A stretch of 59,911 nucleotides of DNA, from NCBI GenBank assembly GCA_902571795.1, contig CACGDL010000005.1, positions 1 through 59,911 on the forward strand. The letters are read 5' to 3'. Shown in pieces: positions 21,721-32,202 of this stretch. How positions within the stretch are numbered: the stretch's first letter is position 1; each line of letters starts with the position of its first letter. This DNA is from an uncultured Prochlorococcus sp. GTDB lineage: Bacteria > Cyanobacteriota > Cyanobacteriia > PCC-6307 > Cyanobiaceae. The translations under genes were made by a program, and so were the position numbers. The notes under the pieces were generated by a model that was not told the DNA's origin, did not search any database, and saw only the letters and a program-made list of their open reading frames with translations.

Positions 21721-23997
21721 TTACAACTCTGCTGGATTAACATCTATTGTTAAAAAAACATTTTTTGGAATAAGTTTCCATAATATTGATCTATCAGGTA
21801 AAGGTATCTTTGTTCCTTCAGGACCATGTATTAATATCTGCCATCTAAATTTTTTACCGACTTTAGCTATTAAACTAGGGGCAGGACCAATTAATTTCCA
21901 GTTCTTTTTCTCACAAAAACTGAGTAGATATTTTGCTAATTTTATTGCAGTTGACTCAGTTAATTCATAATTTTCACCTGATAATTTAAGTAGGCAAATT
22001 GTGCAAAATGGAAATAAATTAGCATCCTTTCTCAATCTCGAGTTTTCAATTAAGAATCTTTCATAATCTCTTTTTTGAAGATACGAAATCACCGGGTGGT
22101 TAGGTTTATATGTTTGAAAAATTACTTTCCCTTTTTTTTGTGCCCTGCCTGCCCTTCCTGCGACTTGCAAAAATAATTGTAATGATTTTTCTTCTGCTGA
22201 AATATCTGGGCGATGAAGCAACCCATCTGCTGCAATAACTACTGAAAGAGTAATATTGGGGATATCAATACCTTTTGCCAACATCTGGGTACCGACAAGA
22301 ATATCAGCATCACCTTTAGAAAACTTTGAAAGAATATCTCTATGACCATCCTTTCCTGAAGTTGTATCTCTATCAAAGCGAAGTACTCTTAAATCAGGAA
22401 ATTCTTCATTTAAAAACTCTATTACCCTTTGCGTACCAATTCCAAAAGGTTTGAAAGCAGTTGAATGACAATCTGGGCAACGATTGATCAATCTTGATTT
22501 ATGATCACACCAATGACACCTTAACCATTTTTTTCCTTGTGATCCGAGATGAACTGATAAAGGAACGTCACAGTTGGGGCAATTTATTAAATATCCGCAA
22601 TTTCTACAACTTAAAAATCCACTATGCCCCCTCCTAGGGATCAAAATTATTGCTTGCTCTTTTTTTAAGCGTAGTTGAGGAAGCAATTGTAATAATTCAT
22701 TGGAAAAAATTTTCATATTTCCCTTCTTGAACTCATCCCGCATATCAATAATTTTTATTTCAGGAGTCTCATTACTGGATATCCTATGAATCATTCTTAC
22801 CAATTTAAAATTCCTTTCAAAAATACACTTTTTCCAAGTCTTCATTGATGGGGTTGCACTCCCAAAAATTAACTTTGCAGAATTCCTTTTTACTATTTCA
22901 ATAGCAATTTCTCTTGCGTCATAGCAAGGCATAGGACTATCTTGCTTATAAGAAACATCATGTTCTTCATCCATTATTATTAATCCCAGATTTTTGATTG
23001 GAAGAAAAACTGCCGACCTTGTACCTATTACTATTAAAGGTTCATTAGCATTAATAATTTTCTTCCAAACTAAAGTTCTATGATCGGGAGAACAATTACT
23101 ATGATATTCGTAAACGACATCTTTAAATCGCCTACTAAACCTATCAATAAGTTGAGGAATTAATCCAATTTCTGGGGCTAGTATCAAACAACTTTTTTTC
23201 TTAAGAAATTGATCTTCAGCAATTCTCATATACACTTCTGTTTTACCTGAACCTGTTTCGCCCCAAAGAAGTAATACATCTCCTGGTTTCATTGTTTGAA
23301 ATTCTTGAAATGCAATTTTTTGCTCATTTGTAAGATTTGGTTTTTTCGTTGCGATATTATCTTCAAAAAAGGAATTTAATTTACTATTTATATTTTTTTT
23401 TCTTTTAGATTTAGCAAGATAATTTTTACTGACCATTGAGTTAATTAGAGTGTAATTAAAACCAGACTTTATTAATTCACTTTGCCAATTACCTTTTTCA
23501 GATAAAGTATCCATTAAAAAAAATTCTTTTTTGGTTAATCCATTTTTCTTAATATCAAATTCTTTTTTAGTTTCAATCCATATTTGATCTTTTAAACCTT
23601 TAGAGAAATTTTTATATTTACCAATCCAGCCAGGAGGAAATGCAGTTTTAAACATTTTTAAATTACTAACCATATAAAAAGAGGCTAGGGAGTCTATCAA
23701 TTCTCTCCAAGATTCATCAATTATTTTTTTTTGCAAAATACTTTCAACAAACAAATATCTTATGCTTTTTCCTCCAGTAATATTTGATTCATCATTATTG
23801 ATTGTCGAAAAGTCTTTTTTGGAGATCACCAACCCATTCAATAATCTCCTTCTTAGTCTCACACTTACAATATCACCAACTTCTGCTCCAAGATTATTTC
23901 CATCTAAATAGTAAAAGCTTTCATTACTACTACCTATATCAAGCAAAATTTCCAATTTATAGGAGATATTTAATAACTGATTACTTGCCGGCTTCAA
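21721..23997 (-). CDS. priA: primosomal replication protein N' (PriA helicase)
   Basis: LLWGETGSGKTEVYMRIAE, MDEEHD, Zn-binding CRNCGYLINCPNCDVPL...CHWCDHKSRLINRCPDC, VAGRAGRAQKKGKVIFQT. Confidence 0.97.
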   Translation of the reverse strand: MKPASNQLLNISYKLEILLDIGSSNESFYYLDGNNLGAEVGDIVSVRLRRRLLNGLVISKKDFSTINNDESNITGGKSIRYLFVESILQKKIIDESWRELIDSLASFYMVSNLKMFKTAFPPGWIGKYKNFSKGLKDQIWIETKKEFDIKKNGLTKKEFFLMDTLSEKGNWQSELIKSGFNYTLINSMVSKNYLAKSKRKKNINSKLNSFFEDNIATKKPNLTNEQKIAFQEFQTMKPGDVLLLWGETGSGKTEVYMRIAEDQFLKKKSCLILAPEIGLIPQLIDRFSRRFKDVVYEYHSNCSPDHRTLVWKKIINANEPLIVIGTRSAVFLPIKNLGLIIMDEEHDVSYKQDSPMPCYDAREIAIEIVKRNSAKLIFGSATPSMKTWKKCIFERNFKLVRMIHRISSNETPEIKIIDMRDEFKKGNMKIFSNELLQLLPQLRLKKEQAIILIPRRGHSGFLSCRNCGYLINCPNCDVPLSVHLGSQGKKWLRCHWCDHKSRLINRCPDCHSTAFKPFGIGTQRVIEFLNEEFPDLRVLRFDRDTTSGKDGHRDILSKFSKGDADILVGTQMLAKGIDIPNITLSVVIAADGLLHRPDISAEEKSLQLFLQVAGRAGRAQKKGKVIFQTYKPNHPVISYLQKRDYERFLIENSRLRKDANLFPFCTICLLKLSGENYELTESTAIKLAKYLLSFCEKKNWKLIGPAPSLIAKVGKKFRWQILIHGPEGTKIPLPDRSILWKLIPKNVFLTIDVNPAEL

Positions 23998-24318
23998 AAC
24001 TTTTTCTTAGTATTGGATTGTTGAACATTCCACAAAGTGTTTTTTGCACATTGTAAGTATCCTGCTCTTAAGGGAGACATGAAGCTCTGATCATTGACTG
24101 AAAATTCAAAAATGATCTGCCTGTCTGAGAAATCCCAAGACTTTTTACTTTAGGTAATCTATAGCACTATTTAAACTTTTCAACACTTTAGAAAACTTTT
24201 CTTATTCTCATTTTGTGAAAAAGTTTTTTAAACATTAAGGGGACTTTACTACTAAATGTTCAAATTAGCCCTAAATAAAATTTTATCTAGTTAAATTCAC
24301 CGTAGAAAGGAGTCAATT

Positions 24319-25500
24319 ATGTGTCCAGTCGCAGCAGAATCAAAGAATTCCAAGCCTAATTCAAAAAAAAAGATCAATAAAAAAATTAATACAAATTTAG
24401 AAACATTAGTTGAAGAAGATAGTAATAAAAATAATCAAACTTTACAGACATCTGATGAGTTAAACGAAAGCAATATTGAAAATAACAATAATGAATTTAG
24501 TGATTCTGAAGAAGATAAAGGGCTAGGGAATATAAAGCTTGGGCCAAAAGGTATCTACACTGAAGATTCAATAAGAGTTTATCTCCAAGAAATTGGAAGA
24601 ATTAGACTTTTAAGACCAGATGAAGAAATTGAGCTTGCAAGAAAAATTGCTGACTTACTCCAATTAGAAGAGCTGGCGACTCAATATGAGTCAGAAAAAG
24701 GGCATTTCCCATCTGTAAGAGAATGGGCCGAGTTAATAGATATGCCTCTTCCTAAATTTAGAAGAAGACTTCTCTTAGGGCGCAGAGCTAAAGAAAAAAT
24801 GGTTCAATCAAATTTAAGATTAGTTGTTTCCATTGCTAAAAAATATATGAACAGAGGTTTATCATTTCAAGATTTAATCCAAGAAGGAAGTTTGGGTTTA
24901 ATTAGGGCAGCGGAAAAATTCGACCATGAAAAAGGTTATAAGTTCTCTACATATGCAACTTGGTGGATTCGCCAAGCCATTACAAGAGCAATTGCGGATC
25001 AAAGTAGAACTATTAGATTGCCAGTTCACTTATACGAGACAATATCCAGAATTAAAAAAACCACAAAAGTTCTTAGCCAAGAATTTGGCAGGAAACCTAG
25101 TGAAGAAGAAATCGCTGAGAGTATGGAAATGACAATTGAAAAATTAAGATTTATAGCTAAAAGTGCGCAACTTCCTATTTCTTTAGAAACTCCAATAGGT
25201 AAAGAAGAAGACTCAAGACTAGGAGACTTTATAGAGGCTGACATAGAAAATCCAGAGCAAGATGTTTCTAAAACTTTACTAAGAGAAGATTTGGAAGGAG
25301 TATTAGCCACTCTTAGTCCAAGAGAAAGAGATGTTCTCAGATTGAGATATGGAATTGATGATGGAAGAATGAAAACTCTTGAAGAAATTGGCCAGATTTT
25401 TGATGTGACGAGAGAAAGAATTAGACAAATAGAGGCAAAAGCTCTAAGAAAACTTAGACATCCAAATCGAAATGGGGTTTTAAAAGAATATATAAAATAA
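24319..25500 (+). CDS. rpoD: principal RNA polymerase sigma-70 factor
   Basis: [82 protein letters not shown]. Confidence 0.96.
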   Translation: MCPVAAESKNSKPNSKKKINKKINTNLETLVEEDSNKNNQTLQTSDELNESNIENNNNEFSDSEEDKGLGNIKLGPKGIYTEDSIRVYLQEIGRIRLLRPDEEIELARKIADLLQLEELATQYESEKGHFPSVREWAELIDMPLPKFRRRLLLGRRAKEKMVQSNLRLVVSIAKKYMNRGLSFQDLIQEGSLGLIRAAEKFDHEKGYKFSTYATWWIRQAITRAIADQSRTIRLPVHLYETISRIKKTTKVLSQEFGRKPSEEEIAESMEMTIEKLRFIAKSAQLPISLETPIGKEEDSRLGDFIEADIENPEQDVSKTLLREDLEGVLATLSPRERDVLRLRYGIDDGRMKTLEEIGQIFDVTRERIRQIEAKALRKLRHPNRNGVLKEYIK

Positions 25501-25597
25501 AAAAAGTTAAATATAATATTCAGCTTTAAAAACTGGCAAAATAATAGCTTAAGATAGATTCGACTTAATTTTTAATTCAAACTCAAAATAATATTTA

Positions 25598-26548
25598 ATG
25601 ACTAATTTTAAGCTAAAAATAGCTAGTAGAAGAAGTAAGCTAGCAATGGTTCAAACTTTATGGGTTAAAGATCAACTAGAAAGGAATATTCCCAATTTAG
25701 AGGTATCTATAGAAGCTATGGCAACTCAAGGTGACAAAATCCTTGATGTAGCCTTAGCAAAAATAGGCGACAAAGGCTTATTTACAAAAGAACTTGAAGC
25801 ACAAATGCTCGTAGGCCATGCAGATATAGCTGTACATTCTCTGAAAGATTTACCAACCAATTTGCCTAATGGCCTTAAATTAGGATGCATTACAAAAAGG
25901 GAGGATCCTGCAGATGCTTTAGTAGTAAACAAAAAAAATGACTGTTATAAACTAGAAACCTTACCTAAAGGTTCGATTGTTGGGACAAGCTCTCTAAGAA
26001 GACTTGCACAATTAAGAAATAAGTACCCACATCTTGTTTTCAAAGATATCAGGGGAAATGTTATTACAAGAATTGAAAAATTAGATGCGGGGGAATTTGA
26101 TTGTATAATCCTTGCGGCCGCTGGTTTAAAGAGATTAGGCTTTGAATCAAGAATTCACCAGATTATCCCAAGTGAAATTTCCCTTCATGCTGTTGGCCAA
26201 GGAGCACTAGGCATTGAATGTAAATCTGATGATAAAAAAGTTTTAGAAATTATAAATATCTTAGAAGATAAACCCACCAGTCAAAGATGTCTAGCAGAAA
26301 GGGCTTTTTTAAGAGAGCTTGAAGGTGGATGCCAAGTCCCAATAGGTGTGAATAGTAAAATTCAGAATGAACAACTTTGCCTTACTGGTATGGTTGCATC
26401 CCTTGATGGAGAAAGGCTTATTAAAGATCAATATATTGGCAATATTAATGATCCCGAAGAAGTAGGCAAAGAACTAGCTAAAAAATTAAAGCAGCAAGGT
26501 GCCGAAGAAATACTAAGCGAAATATTTGAAAAATTTAGAGAAAAATAA
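25598..26548 (+). CDS. hemC: hydroxymethylbilane synthase (porphobilinogen deaminase)
   Basis: [16 protein letters not shown]...[11 protein letters not shown]...[13 protein letters not shown]. Confidence 0.97.
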   Translation: MTNFKLKIASRRSKLAMVQTLWVKDQLERNIPNLEVSIEAMATQGDKILDVALAKIGDKGLFTKELEAQMLVGHADIAVHSLKDLPTNLPNGLKLGCITKREDPADALVVNKKNDCYKLETLPKGSIVGTSSLRRLAQLRNKYPHLVFKDIRGNVITRIEKLDAGEFDCIILAAAGLKRLGFESRIHQIIPSEISLHAVGQGALGIECKSDDKKVLEIINILEDKPTSQRCLAERAFLRELEGGCQVPIGVNSKIQNEQLCLTGMVASLDGERLIKDQYIGNINDPEEVGKELAKKLKQQGAEEILSEIFEKFREK

Positions 26549-26554
26549 AATTTG

Positions 26555-27145
26555 CTAATTTACTAATTTAGGATCAATCTCTTTTTTGTATCTCTCTTCA
26601 CAATCTTTAATCACTTTGACAGCTTCTTCTATCCCGAAAAAACCATTTACAGTACATGTTCCTGGTTTTTTTAGATCTTTGTAGTGCTCCCAATAATACT
26701 TTGTTTCTTTTAACCAATGATCTCCAAGGTCTTCATAACTTGAGATATGATCCATTCTTTTATCATCCGCGAGAACCGCTATTACCTTATCATCGACCTC
26801 TCCACCATCATCAAATTTCATCACCCCAATAATCCTTGCTTCCACAATAGATCCGGGTATCAATGGCTCAGTTACTGCAACAATTTCTACATCAAGTGGA
26901 TCTCCATCTTCATCCCATGTCCTTGGAATACATCCATAAGCAAAAGGATACGCAAGTGATGAATAACCTACCCTATCAAGTTTAAGATGGCCCGTTTCTG
27001 TAATTAATTCATATTTATTTATAGTATTAGAGTTCAATTCAACAATAGTGTTTATTATTGTATTTGAGCTATCAGTGAAAGCATTTAGTATGTGCAATAA
27101 ATTGGGGGTAACCCTGCTTGGGGGCTGATTTAGATTTGCCATCAA
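26555..27145 (-). CDS. ppa: family I inorganic pyrophosphatase with intact active site
   Basis: NKYELITETGHLKLDRVGYSSLAYPFAYGCIPRTWDEDGDPLDVEIV...FDDGGEVDDKVIAV...YYWEHYKDLKK. Confidence 0.95.
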   Translation of the reverse strand: MMANLNQPPSRVTPNLLHILNAFTDSSNTIINTIVELNSNTINKYELITETGHLKLDRVGYSSLAYPFAYGCIPRTWDEDGDPLDVEIVAVTEPLIPGSIVEARIIGVMKFDDGGEVDDKVIAVLADDKRMDHISSYEDLGDHWLKETKYYWEHYKDLKKPGTCTVNGFFGIEEAVKVIKDCEERYKKEIDPKLVN

Positions 27146-27205
27146 GAAATTATTTTTATTTATCTTACATCCTCACACCTAACCAAATTCTTTAAAAGTA
27201 ATGTT

Positions 27206-28711
27206 TCAGCAAAAATCATTTATTTTAGACCTTAAATGATTAATAAAATAGTTTGGCGATAGTTCTTCATTAGTTACAGCTCTTACCAACTCCATACAAT
27301 TAACTGATCTGCCATATTCATGTATATTATTTTTTAACCAAAAGATGATCTTTTGATATTCACCATTTTCAATTAAATTGTCAATCAAACCTATATCTCT
27401 TTCCATTTGAGAAGATATTTGCGCACTTACAACATGTCCTAGCAAATATGAGGGGAAATATCCAAACGCCCCTTCACTCCAATGAACATCTTGAAGACAA
27501 CCTTCTGAATCATTAGATGGTTTAATTCCTAGAAGTTCATCATATCTTTTATTCCATTCTGTTGGAATATCTTGTACAGGTAACCCTCTTTCAATTAAAT
27601 CTATTTCAAGTTCGGTTCTTATTAATATGTGTAAGCCATAAGTCAATTCATCCGCTTCAACCCTATTTAATCCTGCTTCCAAATGATTAATAGATTTCCA
27701 TAGTTCTAAATAATTATTAAGAGAACATCCAGCAGAAACAAATTTGTTAAAAAATCTTTTTGAAAAAGATTTGGATTTAACTATTCTATTTTCCCAAAAT
27801 AAAGATTGACTTTCATGAATACCCATAGAGGTTGCTTGACCTAAAGGCCAAGCAAACCATTGATGACTTTGAGATGGCAAACCCTGCTCATAAATAGAAT
27901 GCCCCCACTCATGCGCAGTTGCTAAAAAACTTGATAATGGTTCACCTTCAACAATTCTTGTCGTAATCCTATAATCATTAGGCCCTAATGTAATCGAAAA
28001 AGGATGGGGAGATTTACCAACAACAACTAGATCTTTATCTCTCCCAAACTCATCAAGTAATTGAGAACATAAATTATGTTGAGATTCTGGACTCAAATCC
28101 CATTGATATTTCTTAGATTTATTAATCCCTCTAATCAACTCTGGGAGAGTGTCTTTCAAAGGCTGAAACATTTTTTTCAGCCACTTTAAAGTTAATTCAG
28201 GCTCAAAGGGTTGGGCTAAAGTTTCCCATGGTGAATATTGATCTGATATTTGTTTTGCCTCTTCAATCCGCAATTTAACTAATTCTTCAAAGAAAGGAAG
28301 AAAAATTTTAAAATCTGATTTTTCCTTAGCTTCTTGCCAGTATTCATAACCTTTAGATTTTGCCTTTGCTAGAGACTCAACTAATTTAGGATCTAAATTT
28401 CTTTCTCTATTAAATTCCTTCAATAAAAGACTAATATTTCTTTCTTTATCTTTTATGAAAAGTTGATTATCGGAATGTCGTTCAATATCTGCTAGTTCAT
28501 TTTTAGCAGATTGTATTAAATTAGAAAATTCCTCGGAAGAATTCCTTTCATGCAATACTTTTGCAATATAAGTAAGTTGTTCAGACCTCCAAGAAGCACC
28601 TTTCTTTGGCATTCCAGTATTCTGATCCCAATAAAGTGTATTTTGGATTGAACCTAATATTTGTGTTTCTTTAAGGTAAGCACCCAGCTTATTCCAATGA
28701 GTTTCAGCCAA
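27206..28711 (-). CDS. M32-family metallocarboxypeptidase (Taq type)
   Basis: TAHEWGHSIYEQGLP (HExxH), GIHESQSLFWENRIV. Confidence 0.95.
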   Translation of the reverse strand: MAETHWNKLGAYLKETQILGSIQNTLYWDQNTGMPKKGASWRSEQLTYIAKVLHERNSSEEFSNLIQSAKNELADIERHSDNQLFIKDKERNISLLLKEFNRERNLDPKLVESLAKAKSKGYEYWQEAKEKSDFKIFLPFFEELVKLRIEEAKQISDQYSPWETLAQPFEPELTLKWLKKMFQPLKDTLPELIRGINKSKKYQWDLSPESQHNLCSQLLDEFGRDKDLVVVGKSPHPFSITLGPNDYRITTRIVEGEPLSSFLATAHEWGHSIYEQGLPSQSHQWFAWPLGQATSMGIHESQSLFWENRIVKSKSFSKRFFNKFVSAGCSLNNYLELWKSINHLEAGLNRVEADELTYGLHILIRTELEIDLIERGLPVQDIPTEWNKRYDELLGIKPSNDSEGCLQDVHWSEGAFGYFPSYLLGHVVSAQISSQMERDIGLIDNLIENGEYQKIIFWLKNNIHEYGRSVNCMELVRAVTNEELSPNYFINHLRSKINDFC

Positions 28712-28820
28712 AGATTTAAATGGGAATTAAATTTATCTTAAGATAAAAATTTTTAATTTCTGCAGTAAAACATGCATCTTTATCCATAATAGGATATTGA
28801 TTAATTAAGTTTTAACTTAT

Positions 28821-29276
28821 ATGGAACAAATATTTTCAAAATTAAAATTCATAACCCATGGCGAGGGTTTTATTGATATCACATATGATTTAAATTTATG
28901 TGTTGAAAAAAATAATTTTCATTCCGGAATTTTAAATTTAACTTCACTTCATACAAGTTGCAGTTTAACTATTAATGAGAACGCAGATCCAAATGTACTG
29001 AGGGACCTAAAAAAGTATATGCAATCGATAGTTCCATATGATTCCTACTTAACCTTATCAAAAAATAGAGAAGAAATATCCTATAAACATTATCAAGAAG
29101 GGACTGACGATATGCCAGCACATATTAAAACATCCCTAACAAACACTTGTTTATCTTTGAGTTTTCAAGACGGGAAAATTATGCTTGGCACATGGCAAGC
29201 AGTTTATTTATGGGAACATCGATTTAATCAAAAGGAAAGAATCATTAATGTACATATAATTGGTGAGAAAAAGTAA
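28821..29276 (+). CDS. YjbQ/UPF0047 family protein
   Basis: GILNLTSLHTSCSLTINENADPNVLRDL; DDMPAHIKTSLTNTCLSLSFQDGKIMLGTWQAVYLWEHR. Confidence 0.93.
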   Translation: MEQIFSKLKFITHGEGFIDITYDLNLCVEKNNFHSGILNLTSLHTSCSLTINENADPNVLRDLKKYMQSIVPYDSYLTLSKNREEISYKHYQEGTDDMPAHIKTSLTNTCLSLSFQDGKIMLGTWQAVYLWEHRFNQKERIINVHIIGEKK

Positions 29277-29312
29277 AATATTTATAATGTAATAAGTCAG
29301 ATTTCTTATTTA

Positions 29313-29603
29313 ATGGAACCCTACATTTTGCAAGATGAAGAATTGAATGGATTAGATGTAAAAATACCTGGCTGGGAAATTAAATCTAAACAAATCCAAA
29401 GAGAATTTAATTTCGCTAATTTTATTGAAGCCTTTGCTTTTATGACTAAGGTTGCTTTAATCTGTGAAAAATATAATCATCATCCTAACTGGGAGAATGT
29501 TTATTCAAAAGTAATAATTAAATTAAATACACATGATCTAGGAGGTATTACGAATTTGGATCAAAAATTGGCTTCGGAAATCAACAAAATTTTCGATCAA
29601 TAA
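29313..29603 (+). CDS. pterin-4a-carbinolamine dehydratase (PCD/DCoH)
   Basis: IQREFNFANFIEAFAFMTKVALICEKYNHHPNWENVYSKVIIKLNTHDLGGIT. Confidence 0.94.
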   Translation: MEPYILQDEELNGLDVKIPGWEIKSKQIQREFNFANFIEAFAFMTKVALICEKYNHHPNWENVYSKVIIKLNTHDLGGITNLDQKLASEINKIFDQ

Positions 29604-29632
29604 AAATATAAACTTGTTTTCAACTATTCAAA

Positions 29633-30637
29633 ATGTCTAAAAATTTATTGCCAGTTACTATTATTAGTGGATTTTTAGGTTCTGGCAAAACTACGCTTTT
29701 AAATCATATTTTAAAAAATCAAGTTGGTATTAAAACAGCTGTTTTAGTCAACGAATTTGGAGAAATCGGAATAGATAATGACTTAATAATAGAAGGCTCA
29801 GAAGATATGATCGAATTAAATAATGGCTGTATATGTTGCTCTATCAATGGCGAATTATTAAATACCGTATCCAAAGTTTTAGAGAGAGCTGAAAAATTAG
29901 ACTATTTGATTGTCGAGACTACTGGATTAGCAGATCCATTACCAGTAGCCATGACTTTTGCGGCTGGTGATCTTCGAGAAAAAGTAAGATTAGATTCGAT
30001 AATCACTGTCATTGATGGAGAAAATTTTGATTTTAAAATTACTAATACAAGTGTCGCCTATTCTCAGATTTTATACGGAGATATTATTCTCCTAAATAAA
30101 TCTGATTTAGTCAACGAAAAACAATTAAAGAAAGTCGAAAAATTTATAAATAAAATAAAAAAAGAACCAAGGATTTTGAGATCAACTAATAGTGAAGTTG
30201 CATTACATACAATAATGAGCGTGGGTCTATTTGAGACGGATACTTTTGAATTCGAGAAAAATAAAAAAAATATAGAACAAAATTCAAACGATCACTCTTC
30301 TCATTCCCACGATCACTCTTCTCATTCCCACGATTTGATCAATAATATCGAGGGGTTTACCTCAGTTTCATATGAGACATTTGAACCATTTTCTTTAAGG
30401 AAGTTTCAATATTTCTTAGATAATCAAATCCCACAAAATGTATTTAGAGCAAAAGGAATATTATGGTTTATGGAAAGTGAAAGAAAACACATTTTTCACC
30501 TATCTGGAAAGCGGTTTTCTTTAGATGATGAGGAATGGACAAAAGAAAAATCTAACAAAATAGTATTAATTGGGAAAAACTTAGATCACCAAACTATTAA
30601 AAATCAACTGTCATCATGTAGATTTAATTCAGATTAG
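29633..30637 (+). CDS. COG0523/CobW-family GTP-binding metallochaperone
   Basis: TIISGFLGSGKTTLLNHIL, NNGCICCSINGELL (CxCC), ETTGLADPLPV; His-rich NDHSSHSHDHSSHSHD. Confidence 0.94.
   Translation: MSKNLLPVTIISGFLGSGKTTLLNHILKNQVGIKTAVLVNEFGEIGIDNDLIIEGSEDMIELNNGCICCSINGELLNTVSKVLERAEKLDYLIVETTGLADPLPVAMTFAAGDLREKVRLDSIITVIDGENFDFKITNTSVAYSQILYGDIILLNKSDLVNEKQLKKVEKFINKIKKEPRILRSTNSEVALHTIMSVGLFETDTFEFEKNKKNIEQNSNDHSSHSHDHSSHSHDLINNIEGFTSVSYETFEPFSLRKFQYFLDNQIPQNVFRAKGILWFMESERKHIFHLSGKRFSLDDEEWTKEKSNKIVLIGKNLDHQTIKNQLSSCRFNSD
30290..30334 (+). repeat. two perfect 21-bp tandem copies of gatcactcttctcattcccac (plus gat) encoding DHSSHSH
   Basis: Direct reading of the sequence: 30290-30310 and 30311-30331 identical. 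Confidence 0.95.
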
Positions 30638-30663
30638 AGTTCATATTAGGATTTAATTAATTT

Positions 30664-32202
30664 TTGAAAATACTCATTAAAGGGTTTAAAAAAACATTAA
30701 CAGAATTAAATTTTCTTAATTTCACTTCGTTTATTGTTTCACTCTTAGTAATCATTCCAATTTCCAATTTTCTTTTAGAGGGAATTGGTTACATTATTAG
30801 TGGAAATTTTTCATTAGGTATCGCGGGAGGAGAAGAGGTATTAGGCACTTTAAAAGTTCTAATATTGACAAGTTTTTTTGGCGGCGGGTTAGGAACTTTA
30901 AATGGATGGTTACTTTCAAATTGTGATTTTAAGTTCAGAAAAGTTCTCCGCATTTGTCAGCTAGTTCCACTAGCTGCCCCAGCATATCTAATAACAGCTA
31001 TTTTGCAGGATTTAGGGAGTATTTTGGGGTATCAAGTAACTGGTTTATGGTGGGGGGTATTAATACTTTCAATTACTACTTATCCATATGTATTCATTCT
31101 TGCTAACGAAAGTTTTAATAAATTTGGAGTTAATCAAATCAATGCTAGTAGAGGATTAGGAGTAGGGCCTTGGAGCAGCTTCTTTAAAATCGCTTTCCCA
31201 ATGGCGTTACCAGCACTAATCACAGGAATAAGTTTAATGTGTATGGAAGTAATGAATGAGTTAGGTACATTTGCATTATTAAACATACCAAGTATTTCTA
31301 CTGGTATAGCTGAAAATTGGATAATTGAGGGTAATCCAAAAAGTGCTATTGGATTATCTTTGGTAGCCTTATTAATGATTTTCACTTTAATTATTTTCGA
31401 AAAGTTATCAAGAAAAAAATCAAAGAGGTGGAGTGAAAATCCCGCATCAAAAGACTCTCAAGGATGGGAATTAAAAAAAACAAGAGCTTTTTTAGCAATA
31501 ATCATATCTTTATTTCCACCAATTTTCTCTTTTGGGATTCCATGTTTTTGGGTTCTACTCAATATAGATCTAATTCAAAAAGGGTTATCTATAGAATTAC
31601 TTAGCCTATCATTAAGGACCATAAGTCTAGGACTTTTAACTGCATTTATTGCGATGCTATTCTCCTTAATAATTTCTTTAGTCAGACGCGCAAATAAAAG
31701 CTTTTTACTAGAACTAATAACAAATCTTGCGGGAATAGGTTACGCAATCCCAGGTGCTGTATTAGCTTTATCTTTAATAAGCATTTCTTCTTCAAAATTT
31801 AATTTTATTGCTATTTGCTTACTAATTTGGGGTTACCTTGTCCGATTTCTAACTATCTCTAAGGGTTCTATTGATTCAAGTCTTGAGAGAATTTCCCCTA
31901 GTCTTGATGAAGCAGCACTTGGACTAGGAGAGAATTGGCTGGGGATCATCAAAAGAATTCATCTACCTCTTCTTCAGGGACCAATATTCGTAGGATCACT
32001 TTTAGTTTTTGTTGACACGATAAAAGAATTGCCCATTACCTTTATTTTAAGACCATTCGATTTCGATACATTATCTGTGAGAATATATCAATATGCTGGA
32101 GATGAAAGAATAGTAGAGGCAATATTACCGGCCATTCTTATCATGACTTTAGGTCTTATTGCATCAATGACATTGATTCCAAGTTTAGAGAAAAAACACT
32201 AA
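30664..32202 (+). CDS. futB: iron(III) ABC transporter permease, FutB/AfuB-like (TTG start)
   Basis: Two permease halves with EAA-like loops: INASRGLGVGPWSSFFKIAFPMALPAL and LDEAALGLGENWLGIIKRIHLPLLQGP. Confidence 0.85.
   Translation: MKILIKGFKKTLTELNFLNFTSFIVSLLVIIPISNFLLEGIGYIISGNFSLGIAGGEEVLGTLKVLILTSFFGGGLGTLNGWLLSNCDFKFRKVLRICQLVPLAAPAYLITAILQDLGSILGYQVTGLWWGVLILSITTYPYVFILANESFNKFGVNQINASRGLGVGPWSSFFKIAFPMALPALITGISLMCMEVMNELGTFALLNIPSISTGIAENWIIEGNPKSAIGLSLVALLMIFTLIIFEKLSRKKSKRWSENPASKDSQGWELKKTRAFLAIIISLFPPIFSFGIPCFWVLLNIDLIQKGLSIELLSLSLRTISLGLLTAFIAMLFSLIISLVRRANKSFLLELITNLAGIGYAIPGAVLALSLISISSSKFNFIAICLLIWGYLVRFLTISKGSIDSSLERISPSLDEAALGLGENWLGIIKRIHLPLLQGPIFVGSLLVFVDTIKELPITFILRPFDFDTLSVRIYQYAGDERIVEAILPAILIMTLGLIASMTLIPSLEKKH

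Noticed and set aside
25026-25310. Antisense ORF in rpoD
   Set aside because: Inside the conserved sigma-70 regions; no supporting features.
27150-27200. CCTCACACC motif reminiscent of the Yfr1 sRNA core (ACTCCTCACAC)
   Set aside because: Only a partial match in a 60-nt gap between ppa and the M32 peptidase; no flanking stem-loops seen, and Yfr1 is expected in another gene context.
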